The notes below the pieces were generated by a model. It worked only from the letters and a program-made list of their open reading frames with translations, was not told the origin of the DNA and did not search any database. From Microbacterium sp. Nx66 (GTDB lineage Bacteria; Actinomycetota; Actinomycetes; Actinomycetales; Microbacteriaceae): 64,000 nucleotides of DNA. Location of the stretch: positions 620,001 to 684,000 of the forward strand of contig NZ_LR880474.1 of NCBI RefSeq assembly GCF_904066215.1, in the 5' to 3' direction. Made by a program: the position numbers and the translations under genes. Below, one piece after another: positions 43,094-52,362 of this stretch; position 1 is the stretch's first letter; each line of letters opens with the position of its first letter.

Positions 43094-43911
43094 CGGCGCC
43101 CTGGCTGGTCGGCCTCGACGTCGACGGGACCATCCTCCTCCAGGACGAGACGATGAGCCCCGGGGTGCCCGAGGCCATCACCCGAGTCCGCGAAGCGGGG
43201 CACGTGGTCACCATCGCCACCGGCCGCAGTTGGATGGCGACCCGCCGCTACGTGGAGGAGCTCGGCCTCACCGCCGACTATGTGGTGTGTTCCAACGGTG
43301 CCGTGACGATGCGCCGAGACGGGGATGACTGGGAGCGCTGGCACGTCGAGACCTTCGACCCGACACCCGTGCTGGCCCTGTTGCGGGATCGGCTTCCGGA
43401 CGCCCGGTACATGGTCGAGCTCGGCTCCGGCCAGCGCCTGTTCACCGAGCAGCTCGACGACTGGACTCTCGACGGCGGACGCCAGGTCGACTTCGAGGAG
43501 CTCGGAGCCCTTCCCGTCTCCCGAATCGTCGTCGTCTCGCCCGGACACGACGAGGACGACTTCCATCGGCTCGTCGCCGACGCCGGCCTCAACGAGGTCT
43601 CCTATGCGATCGGGTGGACGGCCTGGCTGGACATCGCTCCGCAGGGCGTCGACAAGGGCACGGCCCTGGAGCGTGTGCGGGACGAACTCGGTCTCGATGC
43701 TGCGCGGGTGCTCGTCGCCGGGGACGGACGCAACGACATCGGCATGTTCGGCTGGGCCCGCAGCGGCGGCGGACGCGCGGTGGCCATGGGACAGGCGCCG
43801 GTCGAGGTGAAGGACGCCGCGGGGGAGATCACCGCCGACGTCGAGCGGGGAGGGCTCGCCGCCGCCCTGAACACGCTTCCAGCGCCCGCCCAGGTCGACG
43901 CCGGAGAATAG
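43090..43911 (+). CDS. HAD-superfamily hydrolase (Cof-like)
   Basis: A 273-aa HAD phosphatase of the Cof type: motif I LDVDGTIL, motif II IATGRSW, a cap domain, and motif [12 protein letters not shown] with Lys in the GVDKGTAL segment. Probably hydrolyses sugar phosphates or nucleotides; the substrate is not evident. GTG 43090 overlaps the serS stop (GTGA); the longer open frame lies within serS. A tRNA-Ser gene follows. Confidence 0.9.
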   Translation: MTAPWLVGLDVDGTILLQDETMSPGVPEAITRVREAGHVVTIATGRSWMATRRYVEELGLTADYVVCSNGAVTMRRDGDDWERWHVETFDPTPVLALLRDRLPDARYMVELGSGQRLFTEQLDDWTLDGGRQVDFEELGALPVSRIVVVSPGHDEDDFHRLVADAGLNEVSYAIGWTAWLDIAPQGVDKGTALERVRDELGLDAARVLVAGDGRNDIGMFGWARSGGGRAVAMGQAPVEVKDAAGEITADVERGGLAAALNTLPAPAQVDAGE

Positions 43912-43953
43912 AACTCGGCTAGACTCGCGCCTGGTCGACAGAAGTTTCTGTCG

Positions 43954-44038
43954 GGAGGGTTGTCCGAGCGGCCGATGGAGCTGGTCTTGAAAACCAGTGG
44001 GCAGAGATGTCTCGTGGGTTCGAATCCCACACCCTCCG
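43954..44038 (+). tRNA. tRNA-Ser (anticodon TGA)
   Basis: An 85-nt class II tRNA. Acceptor GGAGGGT with ACCCTCC, discriminator G. Anticodon stem-loop CTGGTCTTGAAAACCAG, anticodon TGA. Long variable arm around GGGCAGAGATGTCTC, T-arm TGGGTTCGAATCCCA. No CCA encoded. Located between a HAD gene in the serS operon and an LCP gene. Confidence 0.95.
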
Positions 44039-44086
44039 CTTCCTGAGCGCGGTACCCCCGCCGTCGCTGAATCCGAAAGGGCCCGA

Positions 44087-45346
44087 GTGAGCGAGAACAC
44101 CCGACGCCGCCGCACCGTCGCGCGACATGGTCAGCTGCGCTCGCCCGGTCCCGTCAGCCAGCTCCTCCGGCTTCTCGCGATCAGCATGGCGGTGGTGCTC
44201 GTCAGCGGCATCGGCGTCGCGGCCTACTTCTACCTCGACTTCTCCAGCACCGTCTCCGCGAACGCCGTCGATCTCGACGGGCAGGAAGACCTGCCGCCGG
44301 ACATCGGGGCCTACAAGGGTGGGTTCAACCTCGTCCTCGCCGGAGTCGACACCTGCGAGGACGACTACAAGCAGTACTTCGGCGACCGGTGCACCGGCGG
44401 CGACGCCGAGGGCACGCTCAACGACGTGAACCTGCTCGTGCACGTGTCCGAGGAGCCGCGGCGGATCACCGTCGTCAGCTTCCCGCGTGACCTCATGATC
44501 CCCATCCCGTCGTGCGAGGACGAGGACGGCAACGCCACGGCCGCGATGAGCAAGCAGCCGCTCAACGTCGCGTACACCGACGGCGGGCTGAACTGCGTCG
44601 TCCGTACGATCTCGGCGCTCACGGACCAGGAGGTGCAGTTCGCCGCCTCCGTGACGTTCGGTGGTGTCATCGAGATCACCAACGCGATCGGCGGGGTCGA
44701 CGTCTGCCTCGCGAACCCGATCCGGGACCGCTACACGGGTCTGGACATGGCGGCCGGCACGCACACCGTCCAGGGCCTCGAGGCTCTGCAGTTCCTCCGC
44801 ACCCGGCACGGCGTCGGCGACGGCAGCGACCTGGGCCGCATCGGCAACCAGCAGCAGTACATGTCCAGTCTCGCCCGCAAGCTCATCAGCGGCGAGGTGC
44901 TGGGCAACGTGCCGGTCATGCTGAAGCTCGCCAACACCGGCATCCAGAACCTGGAGACGAGCACGTCGCTCGCCGACCCGATGATGATCGTGCAGATCGC
45001 GCTGGCCGTGAAGTCGGTGCCGTTCGAGGACATCGTGTTCGTGCAGTATCCGACCCTGGAGGACTGGGACGACCCGAACAAGGTCGTGCCGAACGAGGAG
45101 GCCGCCGCCGCCCTCTGGGACGCGATCGAGGCCAACGCCCAGTTGCAGATCACGCACGAGAACACCAGCAACGATGGCGTCGTCGTGGAGGAACCGACGA
45201 CTCCGACCGAGCCCACGGAGCCCACCACGCCGACACAGGGGGCGACGCCGACCCCCACGACGGCTCCGGACGTCGTGGCGCTTCCCGATTCCATCAAGGG
45301 CAACTCCGCCGCGCAGCAGACGTGCTCGAACGGCAACGTGCGCTGA
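44087..45346 (+). CDS. LCP-family cell-wall glycopolymer transferase
   Basis: A 419-aa membrane-anchored LytR-CpsA-Psr protein, which attaches secondary wall polymers to peptidoglycan. A basic N-terminus (RRRRTVARHG), one membrane segment (about 25-47), then the LCP domain: FNLVLAGVDTCEDD, GTLNDVNLLVHVSE, VVSFPRDLMIPIPSCED, LNVAYTDGGLNC, FGGVIEITNAIGGVDVC and FLRTRHGVGDGSDLGRIGNQQ. The C-terminal ~60 residues are Thr/Pro-rich (disordered, wall-spanning). GTG 44087 has AAAGG upstream; the longer open frame is upstream tRNA sequence. Confidence 0.92.
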   Translation: MSENTRRRRTVARHGQLRSPGPVSQLLRLLAISMAVVLVSGIGVAAYFYLDFSSTVSANAVDLDGQEDLPPDIGAYKGGFNLVLAGVDTCEDDYKQYFGDRCTGGDAEGTLNDVNLLVHVSEEPRRITVVSFPRDLMIPIPSCEDEDGNATAAMSKQPLNVAYTDGGLNCVVRTISALTDQEVQFAASVTFGGVIEITNAIGGVDVCLANPIRDRYTGLDMAAGTHTVQGLEALQFLRTRHGVGDGSDLGRIGNQQQYMSSLARKLISGEVLGNVPVMLKLANTGIQNLETSTSLADPMMIVQIALAVKSVPFEDIVFVQYPTLEDWDDPNKVVPNEEAAAALWDAIEANAQLQITHENTSNDGVVVEEPTTPTEPTEPTTPTQGATPTPTTAPDVVALPDSIKGNSAAQQTCSNGNVR

Positions 45347-45353
45347 GCGGGAC

Positions 45354-46796
45354 TCAGGAGCTCCGCGGGCGATAGGCCGCCGGCGGATGCGTCGCGGCGA
45401 CGAGGGCGCGAAGCTCCGAGAGCTCGGCCGGCGCCGCGCCCAGAGCCCGCGCCTGGACGAGGACGTTGCCGAGGGCTGTCGCCTCGACAGGCCCTGCCAG
45501 GACGGGAAGCCCGGTGCGGTCCGCCGTCGCCTGACACAGCAGCCGGTTGAGAGACCCGCCGCCGACGAGGTGGACGACGTCGAGAGACTGCCCGGAGAGC
45601 CGGCCCGCCGTGCGGACCGCGTCGGCGAACGCGGCGGCGATGCTCTCCACGACGAGCCGGACGAACGCCGGACGATCGGTGGGCGCGACGGCACCGTGTG
45701 CGTGCAGGAGGCCAGCGATACGCGTCGGCATGTCCCCGGGGGCCGACAGCGAGGGGTCGTTCGCGTCGAACACGGCGGAGGGCGGCGCCGTGGCGGCCGC
45801 CTGGTCGAGAAGCCCGGACAGGTCGATGGCCTTGCCGTCTTCGCTCTCCCACGCGCGCACGGTCTCGCTGAGGAGCCAGAGACCGGTCACGTTGTGGAGG
45901 ACGCGGAACCGATCGTCCACACCGCGTTCGTTGGTGAAGTTCGCTTCCCTGGCCGCGTCCGTGAGGATCGGCTGAGCGTGCTCCACACCGACCAGCCCCC
46001 AGGTGCCGCAGGAGATGTACGCGGCGCGGGGCGATGTCATCGGAACGGCGGCCACCGCCGACGCGGTGTCGTGCGAACCGACCGCGATCACCGGCAGATC
46101 GGCGCCGATGCGCTCCGCCACCTCCGGGCGCAGCCGGCCGATGACCGTGCCGGGATCGACGAGGTCCGCGAGGAGGGAGGCGTCGATCCCGAGACGGGTC
46201 GCGAGGGCCACATCCCAGGTGCCGGACTCCACGTCCAGCAGGCCTGTCGTCGAGGCGTTGGTCCGTTCGGCGACGCGGGCACCGGTGAGGAGGAAGGCGA
46301 GGAGGTCCGGGATGAGGAGCGCGGTGTCGGCGTCGTGCCGGAGCTCGTCCGCCCGGAGCTGGTAGAGCGTGTTGAACGGGAGGAACTGCAGGCCGTTGCG
46401 GGCGTGGAGCTCCTCGAACGGGACCAGGGCGTGGACCTCGTCCACGCCGCCGGCGGTGCGGTCGTCGCGGTAGTGGAACGGCTCGGCGAGCAGCTCACCG
46501 GCACGCAGGAGGCCGTAGTCGACCGCCCACGAGTCGATCCCGATGGACTCGATGTTCGGTTCTCGGCGCACCGCTTCCGCGAGGCCGTCGAGGACATGGG
46601 CGACGAGGGCGTCGAAGTCCCAGTGCAGACCGTCGGCGCGGGTCACCGGTCCGTTCGGGAACCGCGACACGGGCTCGAGCTCCAGGACACCCGGTCCCAC
46701 TCGGCCGATCATCACCCGACCGCTCGTGGCGCCGAGATCCACCGCCGCGACCGCACGGACGTGCCGTACGGTCGCGGGCGAGCGGTCGTCGGTCAT
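45354..46796 (-). CDS. rhaB: L-rhamnulokinase
   Basis: A 480-aa FGGY-family kinase, phosphorylating L-rhamnulose to the 1-phosphate. Motifs: VAAVDLGATSGRVMIGRV near the start, IGIDSWAVDYGLL, NTLYQLRADELRHD, VIAVGSHDTASAVAAVPM, YISCGTWGLVGVE and VHLVGGGSLNRLLCQATAD. ATG 46796 overlaps the upstream gene stop (ATGA); the very long open frame beyond it is non-coding reading of upstream genes. Last gene of the rhamnose operon. Confidence 0.95.
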   Translation of the reverse strand: MTDDRSPATVRHVRAVAAVDLGATSGRVMIGRVGPGVLELEPVSRFPNGPVTRADGLHWDFDALVAHVLDGLAEAVRREPNIESIGIDSWAVDYGLLRAGELLAEPFHYRDDRTAGGVDEVHALVPFEELHARNGLQFLPFNTLYQLRADELRHDADTALLIPDLLAFLLTGARVAERTNASTTGLLDVESGTWDVALATRLGIDASLLADLVDPGTVIGRLRPEVAERIGADLPVIAVGSHDTASAVAAVPMTSPRAAYISCGTWGLVGVEHAQPILTDAAREANFTNERGVDDRFRVLHNVTGLWLLSETVRAWESEDGKAIDLSGLLDQAAATAPPSAVFDANDPSLSAPGDMPTRIAGLLHAHGAVAPTDRPAFVRLVVESIAAAFADAVRTAGRLSGQSLDVVHLVGGGSLNRLLCQATADRTGLPVLAGPVEATALGNVLVQARALGAAPAELSELRALVAATHPPAAYRPRSS

Positions 46797-48829
46797 CGCA
46801 GGAACGCCGCGGCGACGCCGGAGTCGACGGGGATGTGCAGACCGGTGGTGCGGCTCAGCTCCGGGCCGGTCAGCACATAGACGGCGTCCGCGACGTTCTC
46901 CGGCACGACTTCGCGCTTGAGGATCGTGCGGTCGGCGTAGAACTGGCCGAGGTCCTCTTCCTTGACGCCGTACGTGGCCGCCCGGTTCGCTCCCCAGCCG
47001 GAGGCGAAGATCCCGGACCCGCGGACCACGCCGTCGGGGTTGATGCCGTTGACCCGGATGCCGTGCGCGCCGAGCTCCACGGCGAGCAGCCGCACCTGGT
47101 GCGCCTGGTCGGCCTTCGTCGCCGAGTACGCGATGTTGTTCGGGCCGGCGAAGACGGAGTTCTTGGAGGAGATGTAGATGATGTCGCCGCCGAGTCCCTG
47201 GTCGATGAGCACGCGCGCGGCGGTCTTCGAGACGAGGAACGAGCCCTTCGCCATCACGTCGTGCTGGAGATCCCAGTCCTTCTCGGTCGTCTCCAGCAGA
47301 GGCTTCGACAGCGACAGGCCGGCGTTGTTCACCACGAGGTCGATGCCGCCGAACGCGAGCACCGCCTGGTCGATCGCGGCCTGCACCGCATCGGCGTCGG
47401 CGACGTTCGCGGCCACGCCGATCGCCACGTCGTCGTTCCCGAGCTCGGCGGCCGCGGCCCTGGCCTTGTCCAGGTCCAGGTCGGCGACGACCACGCAGGC
47501 GCCCTCCGCGGCGAGGCGGGTCGCGATGGCCTTGCCGATCCCGCTCGCGGCACCGGTGACGAGGGCGATGCGGCCCTGGTGGGACTTCGGCTTCGGCATG
47601 CGCCGCAGCTTCGCCTCCTCCAGTGCCCAGTACTCGATGCGGAACTTCTCGGCGTCGGAGATGGGGGAGTACGTGGACAGCGCCTCGGCACCGCGCATCA
47701 CGTTGATGGCGTTCACGTAGAACTCGCCGGCGACCCGCGCGGTCTGCTTGTTCGCTCCGTACGAGAACATACCGACGCCGGGCACGAGGACGATCAGCGG
47801 ATCCGCGCCGCGGATCGCCGGCGACTCGGCCGTGGCGTGGGCGTCGTAGTAGGCCTGGTAGTCGGCGCGGTAGGCGGCGTGGAGCTCCCGCAGCCGTGCT
47901 GTCTGCTCCTCCACGGTCGCCGTGACAGGGAGGTCGAGGAGGAGCGGCTTGACCTTGGTGCGCAGGAAGTGATCGGGGCAGCTCGTGCCGAGGGCGGCGA
48001 GGGCCGGGGCCTTCTCGGAGGCGAGGAAGTCGAGGACCACGTTGCTGTCGGTGAAGTGACCGACCATCGGCTTGTCCGTCGACGCGAGCCCGCGGATGGT
48101 TCCGGCGAGGGCGGCCGCCCGCGCGCGGCGCTCCGGCTCCGGCAGGGCTTCGAAGCCCGAGCGCGTGCCGCCGAACGGTTCGGGGGACCCGTGCTCCGCG
48201 ATGTAGGCGGCGGCGGTGTCGATGATCCAGAGGGAGTTCGCCTCCGCCTCCTCGGAGGAATCGCCCCAGGCGGTGATGCCGTGTCCGCCGAGGATCGTGC
48301 CGATGGCCTGCGGGTTCGCCGCCTTGATCTCCGCGATGTCCAGCCCCAGCTGGAAGCCCGGGCGGCGCCACGGCACCCAGACGACCCGGTCGCCGAAGAT
48401 CGCTCTCGTGAGCTCCTCGCCGTCGGCCGCGGTGGCGATCGCGATGCCCGAGTCGGGATGGAGGTGGTCCACGTGCGGGGCATCGACCAGGCCGTGCATC
48501 GCGGTGTCGATCGAGGGGGCGGCGCCGCCCTTGCCGTGGAGGCAATAGTCGAAGGCGGCGACCATCTCGTCCTCCCGCTCGACGCCCGGATAGACGTCGA
48601 CGAGCGCGCGCATGCGATCGAGGCGGAGGACGGCCAGGCCGTTCTCGGTCAGCGTGCCGAGGTCCCCGCCCGACCCCTTGACCCAGAGGAGCTCGACCGG
48701 CTGCCCGGTCACGGGGTCGATCTCGGTGCCCTTGGCGGACGTGTTGCCGCCGGCGTAGTTCGTGTTCTTGGGGTCGGCGCCCAGGCGGTTGCTCCGCGCG
48801 AGTAGTTCGGCGGCGGTGGGGTTCGTCAT
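46793..48829 (-). CDS. rhaEW: Bifunctional rhamnulose-1-phosphate aldolase / short-chain dehydrogenase
   Basis: A 678-aa fusion. The N-terminal class II aldolase-like domain (to about residue 400) has SNRLGADPKNTNYAGGNTS, VKGSGGDLGTLTENGL, and HLHPDSGIAIATA with zinc ligands; it cleaves rhamnulose-1-phosphate into dihydroxyacetone phosphate and L-lactaldehyde. The C-terminal SDR domain has VTGAASGIGKAIATRLAAEGACVVVADLD and a YSATKADQ active-site Tyr-x-x-x-Lys; it probably oxidises the lactaldehyde. The fusion is known from Rhizobium/Bacillus-type rhamnose pathways. Confidence 0.95.
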   Translation of the reverse strand: MTNPTAAELLARSNRLGADPKNTNYAGGNTSAKGTEIDPVTGQPVELLWVKGSGGDLGTLTENGLAVLRLDRMRALVDVYPGVEREDEMVAAFDYCLHGKGGAAPSIDTAMHGLVDAPHVDHLHPDSGIAIATAADGEELTRAIFGDRVVWVPWRRPGFQLGLDIAEIKAANPQAIGTILGGHGITAWGDSSEEAEANSLWIIDTAAAYIAEHGSPEPFGGTRSGFEALPEPERRARAAALAGTIRGLASTDKPMVGHFTDSNVVLDFLASEKAPALAALGTSCPDHFLRTKVKPLLLDLPVTATVEEQTARLRELHAAYRADYQAYYDAHATAESPAIRGADPLIVLVPGVGMFSYGANKQTARVAGEFYVNAINVMRGAEALSTYSPISDAEKFRIEYWALEEAKLRRMPKPKSHQGRIALVTGAASGIGKAIATRLAAEGACVVVADLDLDKARAAAAELGNDDVAIGVAANVADADAVQAAIDQAVLAFGGIDLVVNNAGLSLSKPLLETTEKDWDLQHDVMAKGSFLVSKTAARVLIDQGLGGDIIYISSKNSVFAGPNNIAYSATKADQAHQVRLLAVELGAHGIRVNGINPDGVVRGSGIFASGWGANRAATYGVKEEDLGQFYADRTILKREVVPENVADAVYVLTGPELSRTTGLHIPVDSGVAAAFLR

Positions 48830-48876
48830 GCGAGTCCTCGGTTCGTAAGTGAAAATACCCGGTCGGCGCCGGAGAG

Positions 48877-49725
48877 TCAGGGGAGTTGCAGGATCCGAGC
48901 CGCGAACCGATCGATCGTCGAGGCGAACGCGGATTCCTCGGGGCGATTGAGATGGCCGTGGGTGGTGCCCGGCTCGACAGCGACGGCGACCTCGACGCCG
49001 GCGGCGGTGAGGGCTCGGGCGAATGTCTCGCCGGACACGCGGAGCTCGTCGGTCTCGTCGTTGACCATGATGGTGGGCGGGAAGGAGACGAGCGCCGCGG
49101 ATGCTGCGGTGCCGGGGATGGCATAGACGTCCGCCGTCTCGGGGTCGCCGCCGAGGTAGTTCTCATACATGCCACGCACGAAGTCGGGGGTGAACACGTC
49201 GGCGGAAGGATCTCCGTCGAGCAGGGCGCGCAGCTTTGGGCCGGGCGCCGCCTGCACCGCTTGCAACGTCGGGTAGGCGAGGACGGCGAGAGCGGGCACG
49301 ATGCCGCCCTCGTGGGAGAGGCGGAGCGCCGCGCCGGTCGCAAGGTTGCCACCTGCGCTGGCTCCGCCGATCGCCCATCCTCGCGTGGCGACGTCCGACG
49401 TGGCGGCCCAGCGGAACGCGAAGACCATCTCGTCGTGCGGGACGGGGTAGTGCACGCCGCCGCGTTCGGGCGCGCCGAGGCGCGCGGTCCACTCGGGGGT
49501 GATCGGGGCGAGAGCGTAGTCCACGCTCACGACCGCGATTCCCCGATCTACGAACGCCCGTGCGACGGCGTCGGCTTCCGGCATGTCAATGTCGCCGCCC
49601 GCGAATCCGCCGCCGTGCGCCCAGACCAGGCCGTGGCCGCTCGGCGACTTCGAGGAGTAGACGCGCACACGCAGCGGACCGTGCGGGCCGTCGAGGACGT
49701 GGTCGCGGATGTCGTGCGCGGTCAT
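48877..49725 (-). CDS. Alpha/beta-hydrolase esterase in the rhamnose operon
   Basis: A 282-aa hormone-sensitive-lipase-type esterase: oxyanion motif VWAHGGGFAGGD, nucleophile GGASAGGNLATGAALRL (GxSxG), and acid/base residues ETDELRVSGETF and PGTTHGHLN. No signal peptide. It starts 4 nt after the rhaI stop, so it belongs to the operon. A plausible job is removing acyl groups from rhamnosides or rhamnogalacturonan products after uptake, which is inference. Confidence 0.85.
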   Translation of the reverse strand: MTAHDIRDHVLDGPHGPLRVRVYSSKSPSGHGLVWAHGGGFAGGDIDMPEADAVARAFVDRGIAVVSVDYALAPITPEWTARLGAPERGGVHYPVPHDEMVFAFRWAATSDVATRGWAIGGASAGGNLATGAALRLSHEGGIVPALAVLAYPTLQAVQAAPGPKLRALLDGDPSADVFTPDFVRGMYENYLGGDPETADVYAIPGTAASAALVSFPPTIMVNDETDELRVSGETFARALTAAGVEVAVAVEPGTTHGHLNRPEESAFASTIDRFAARILQLP

Positions 49726-49729
49726 CGGC

Positions 49730-50896
49730 TCAGGCCCCCCAGCCGGCCTGCACGCCGCCCACGCGCTCCTCCGCGATCCGCTGCCCGTACCCGGAGGCCG
49801 CGTAGGCCGCCATCGGGTCGGCGGGGAGACCCCGTCCCTCTCGCCATTCGGCCAGCGCCGGACGGACGTCGGTGGAGAAGGCGTCCATGAAGACGGCGTG
49901 CGCCGTCAGCACGTCCCCGCTGCGCTGAGCGGTCGTCAGGGCTTCGCGGTCGACGAGCAGCGCACGCGCTGTCATCTCCTGCACGTTCAGCACGGAGCGG
50001 ATCTGTCCGGGGATCTTGTCCTCGATGTTGTGGCACTGGTCCAGCATGAACGCGACGTCGGGGTTGTTCAGCCCTCCGCCCCGGATCACCTCGAACAGGA
50101 TCCGGAACAGCTGGAACGGGTCGGCGGCACCGACGATGAGGTCGTCGTCCGCGTAGAAGCGGGAGTTGAAGTCGAACGAGCCGAGCTTCCCGAGGCGCAG
50201 CAGCTGCATGACGATGAACTCGATGTTGGTGCCCGGTGCGTGGTGACCGGTGTCGAGGCAGACCATCGCCTTGTCACCGAGGGCGGTCACCTGCACGTAG
50301 GACGTCCCCCAGTCCGGCACGTCGGTGTGGTAGAACGCCGGCTCGAAGAACTTGTACTCGAGCACGAGGCGCTGGTGGTCGCCGAGGCGCGCGTAGATCT
50401 GCTGCAGAGAATCGTGCAGCCGATCCTGCCGCCCGCGCAGATCCGCTTGCCCGGGATAGTTCGACCCCTCCGCGAGCCAGATCTTCAGGTCGCGGCTGCC
50501 GGTCGCGTCCATGACGTCGATGCAGGCCAGGTGGTGATCGATGGCCTTGCGGCGGACGGCCGCGTCCTCGTGGGTGAGCGCGCCGAACTTGTAGTCGTCG
50601 TCCTGGAAGGTGTTGGAGTTCACCGTGCCGAGGGAGACGCCGTGGTCCTCGGCGTGACGTCGCAGGTCGTCGAACGAGTCGACGAGGTCCCACGGGATGT
50701 GCAGCGCCACGGTCGGGGCGAGCCCGGTGTGGGCGTGGACCTGCGCGGCGTCCGCGATCTTCTCGTACGGGTCGCGGGGCGTGCCGGGAGTGCTGAACAC
50801 CTTGAACCGGGTCCCGGAGTTGCCGAACGCCCAGCTGGGCAGCTCGATGCTCTGCTTCTCGAGCGCGGCGAGGATGTCGGGGGTGAGGATGCTCAC
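49730..50896 (-). CDS. rhaI: L-rhamnose isomerase
   Basis: A 388-aa RhaI of the Pseudomonas/actinobacterial type (TIM barrel, not the E. coli RhaA). Visible active-site regions: WAFGNSGTRFKVF, VALHIPWDL, NSNTFQDDDYKFGALTH, WLAEGSNYPGQ, EYKFFEPAFYHTD, CLDTGHHAPGTNIEFI with metal-binding residues, and LDQCHNIEDKIP. Converts L-rhamnose to L-rhamnulose. GTG 50896 overlaps the rhaM stop. Confidence 0.96.
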   Translation of the reverse strand: MSILTPDILAALEKQSIELPSWAFGNSGTRFKVFSTPGTPRDPYEKIADAAQVHAHTGLAPTVALHIPWDLVDSFDDLRRHAEDHGVSLGTVNSNTFQDDDYKFGALTHEDAAVRRKAIDHHLACIDVMDATGSRDLKIWLAEGSNYPGQADLRGRQDRLHDSLQQIYARLGDHQRLVLEYKFFEPAFYHTDVPDWGTSYVQVTALGDKAMVCLDTGHHAPGTNIEFIVMQLLRLGKLGSFDFNSRFYADDDLIVGAADPFQLFRILFEVIRGGGLNNPDVAFMLDQCHNIEDKIPGQIRSVLNVQEMTARALLVDREALTTAQRSGDVLTAHAVFMDAFSTDVRPALAEWREGRGLPADPMAAYAASGYGQRIAEERVGGVQAGWGA

Positions 50897-51273
50897 GATG
50901 CACGGCCTTCGTTGTCGGTGGCGGGTGTGGCGCTCTCGCCGGCGGCGGCGAGCTGGTCTTCGAGGTGGAACACCTCGGTGAGAGGGGTGGCGGCCTGATC
51001 GGGACGGCCGTCGAGGTCGAGGAAGAAGGGGGCCATCTCGGCTTCCCAGCGTGCGGCGACGGGGGAGGCGGCGAGGTAGGCCTGCGCGGCCGCATCGTCA
51101 TCGGTCTCGTAGTAGCCGAAGAGCACGCCGCCGGCACCGAGGAAGAGGCTGTAGTCGCGCCGGCCGGCGGCCGCGATCTCGCGGAGCATCTCGGGACGCA
51201 CCGGCGTGTGGCGGGCGAGGTACTCGGACAGCAGCTCGGGCTTCACCTGGAGCTGGAAGGCGACGCGGGTCAT
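50893..51273 (-). CDS. rhaM: L-rhamnose mutarotase
   Basis: A 126-aa RhaM/RhaU-type enzyme (dimeric alpha+beta barrel) interconverting the anomers of L-rhamnose before isomerisation. Family features: FQLQVKPELLSEYLARHTPVRPEMLREIAAAGRRDYSLFL, LFGYYETDD, and VFHLED near the end. The C-terminal ~15 residues are an extra tail. It lies between the substrate-binding protein gene and rhaI. Confidence 0.93.
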   Translation of the reverse strand: MTRVAFQLQVKPELLSEYLARHTPVRPEMLREIAAAGRRDYSLFLGAGGVLFGYYETDDDAAAQAYLAASPVAARWEAEMAPFFLDLDGRPDQAATPLTEVFHLEDQLAAAGESATPATDNEGRAS

Positions 51274-51330
51274 GCGATTCCTCTCGGAGGTCCGGCCGGC
51301 GCCCGCGGGGAGCGCCGGCCGGAGGGCGAC

Positions 51331-52362
51331 TCAGAAGTCGAAGTCGCCGATGTTGTCGGCGTCGAACACGAACGGGTCGCCCAGCAGGACGACGCCGTCG
51401 GCGCCGACGGTGTACTCGCCGAGGTCGCCGGCCTCGAAGGTGTCGCCTTCCTCGCCGGTGATGTCCCCCGCGATCAGGGCCTGCGCGGCGTAGGCGGCCA
51501 GGTAGCCGAGGTCGGCCGGGTTCCACAGCGCGAAGGCGGTGACGGTGCCGTCCTCCACGTACTCGCGCATCTGGTTGGGCGTGCCGAGGCCGGTCAGCGC
51601 GACCTGGCCCTTGAAGTCGGACGTCGACAGGTAGCGCGCCGCGGCGGCGATGCCGACCGTGGTGGGCGAGACGATGCCCTTGAGGTCGGGGTGGGTCTGC
51701 AGCAGCGCGGCCGTCTTGTCGAACGACGTCTGGTCGTCATCGTCGCCGTAGACCGTCTCCACGATCGTGATGTCGGGGTACTCGCTGGCGACGTACTCCT
51801 CCATCAGCTCGATCCAGGCGTTCTGGTTCGTGGCGTTGGCGGAGGCGGAGAGGATGGCGATCTCCCCGGCGCCGCCGATCTGCTCGGCGATGAGGTCGAT
51901 CTGCACCTTCGCGATGCCCTCGGAGTCGGCCTGGTTGATGAACAGGTCGCGGCAGTCGGTGTTGGTGTCGGAGTCGAAGGTGACGACCTTGACGCCGGCG
52001 TCCCTGGCCTCGTTCAACGCGTCGCAGATGGCCTGCGGGTCGTTGGCCGAGACGACGAGGGCGCCGACCCCCTGCTGCGTGGCCGTGTTGATGTAGCTGA
52101 CCTGGGCGTCGGGCGTGGCCTCGGCCGGGCCGACCTCGGAGAACGTGCCGCCGAACTCCTCGACGGCCTTCTTGCCGCCTTCGCTGGACGTGTCGAAGTA
52201 CGGGTTGCCGAGGTTCTTGGGCAGGAAGGTGATCGAGGCGTCCGACCCGTCGCCGCCGCCGTCTCCTCCGCCGTCGGTGGAGCCGGCGCAGCCGGTCAGT
52301 GCGACCGCCGCCGCCACCGCGAGGGCGGCGAAGGCGGTGACACGCTTGCGTGCAAACGTCAT
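51331..52362 (-). CDS. rhaS: Rhamnose ABC transporter substrate-binding lipoprotein
   Basis: A 343-aa periplasmic-binding-type lipoprotein for sugars (RbsB-like, CUT2 family): signal and lipobox VALTGCAG, then ITFLPKNLGNPYFDTSSEGGKKAVEEF, ALVVSANDPQAICDALNEARDAGVKVVTFDSD, and the WNPADLGYLAAYAAQALIAGD end, as in RhaS proteins. ATG 52362 overlaps the permease stop. Its place in the operon supports L-rhamnose as ligand. Confidence 0.94.
   Translation of the reverse strand: MTFARKRVTAFAALAVAAAVALTGCAGSTDGGGDGGGDGSDASITFLPKNLGNPYFDTSSEGGKKAVEEFGGTFSEVGPAEATPDAQVSYINTATQQGVGALVVSANDPQAICDALNEARDAGVKVVTFDSDTNTDCRDLFINQADSEGIAKVQIDLIAEQIGGAGEIAILSASANATNQNAWIELMEEYVASEYPDITIVETVYGDDDDQTSFDKTAALLQTHPDLKGIVSPTTVGIAAAARYLSTSDFKGQVALTGLGTPNQMREYVEDGTVTAFALWNPADLGYLAAYAAQALIAGDITGEEGDTFEAGDLGEYTVGADGVVLLGDPFVFDADNIGDFDF

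Noticed and set aside
45354..49352. 1332-aa minus-strand open frame through rhaB, the aldolase gene and the esterase
   Set aside because: Only the last 480 residues are rhamnulokinase; the upstream part is another frame of clearly recognised genes. High GC leaves long open frames everywhere.
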